From NCBI GenBank assembly GCA_016926495.1, contig JAFGOL010000291.1, positions 1-5,495 on the forward strand: a DNA stretch of 5,495 bases, read 5' to 3'. Made by a program: the position numbers and the translations under genes. This stretch comes from Oligoflexia bacterium. Its GTDB lineage: Bacteria > Bdellovibrionota > JAFGOL01. The notes under the pieces are model-generated. The model worked only from the letters and a program-made list of their open reading frames with translations, had not been told where the DNA came from and made no database searches. Within the stretch, counting starts at the first letter, position 1, and every line of letters starts with the position of its first letter. This document shows, one piece after another, positions 5,361 through 5,495 of the stretch.

Positions 5361-5495
5361 ATGAAGTCTAAGGACAATTCTCCGGTCCCCGGAGTCGAAA
5401 TAAGAGTTGACGGCTGCAAAGGCTGCGGGTTATGTGCAAACGCGTGTCCTAAAAAGGTCCTGGTCATTTCAGATAAAATTAATGTTCTCGGCTAC
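5361..5495 (+). CDS. korD: 2-oxoacid:ferredoxin oxidoreductase, ferredoxin-like (delta) subunit, 5' part
   Basis: Only the first 45 residues are in the window. C19-x2-C22-x2-C25-x3-C29-P30 is a complete ligand set for one [4Fe-4S] cluster. The surrounding pattern, CKGCGLCxxxCPKKVL followed by an Asn and GY at 41-45, is characteristic of the small electron-carrying subunit of 2-oxoglutarate or related 2-oxoacid:ferredoxin oxidoreductases. These make or consume acyl-CoA with ferredoxin as electron carrier in anaerobes. Such a subunit usually opens an operon with the alpha, beta and gamma subunits following, so those genes are expected just beyond the right edge. A 2-oxoisovalerate or pyruvate enzyme cannot be separated from a 2-oxoglutarate enzyme here, and a stand-alone ferredoxin is a weaker alternative. 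The short polar N-terminus precedes the fold and no export signal is seen. Confidence 0.75.
   Translation, partial: MKSKDNSPVPGVEIRVDGCKGCGLCANACPKKVLVISDKINVLGY

Noticed and set aside
1..5495. Mobile elements, CRISPR arrays, tRNA or phage genes
   Set aside because: No direct-repeat array, transposase motif, terminal inverted repeats or tRNA-like fold was seen. The sequence is occupied by conserved housekeeping genes.

Overview
The window looks like ordinary chromosome from an anaerobic, lower-to-middle-GC bacterium. It is almost fully coding, with strong GGAGG-type ribosome binding sites and sigma70-like promoter candidates. No insertion sequence, CRISPR array, tRNA or rRNA is visible. The lineage cannot be fixed from this sequence. 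The lysA product resembles, from memory, the form common in Clostridia. The ferredoxin-type 2-oxoacid oxidoreductase fragment at the right edge points to an anaerobe. The membrane glycosyltransferase is of the Alg9-like kind, which is patchily distributed in bacteria.

Left half, minus strand (8-2495): an aspartate kinase gene is followed 91 bases later by ilvC, ketol-acid reductoisomerase. The kinase resembles the divergent 'Ask_Ect' branch best known from ectoine operons, yet no ectoine gene is in view. The ask-ilvC gap holds a good ribosome binding site, a possible internal promoter and two inverted repeats.

Right half, plus strand (2601-5495): lysA (diaminopimelate decarboxylase) is divergent from ask across a 105-base AT-rich region with apparently overlapping back-to-back promoters. 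An integral membrane GT22-type (Alg9-like) glycosyltransferase gene then starts at a TTG inside the end of lysA, overlapping it by 26 bases. After a 68-base gap with a promoter candidate and a perfect 14-bp palindrome, a ferredoxin-like subunit of a 2-oxoacid:ferredoxin oxidoreductase begins and runs off the edge.

Functionally, ask and lysA encode the first and last steps of lysine synthesis from aspartate. Aspartate kinase also feeds threonine, and so isoleucine, where IlvC acts as well as in valine and leucine synthesis. The core is therefore a small amino-acid locus with a cell-envelope gene attached to lysA. I see no strong case for a wholly new system. The most interesting points are the Ask_Ect-like kinase outside an ectoine setting, an unusual cofactor loop in IlvC, the lysA-glycosyltransferase coupling, and the regulatory-looking palindromes in the gaps.
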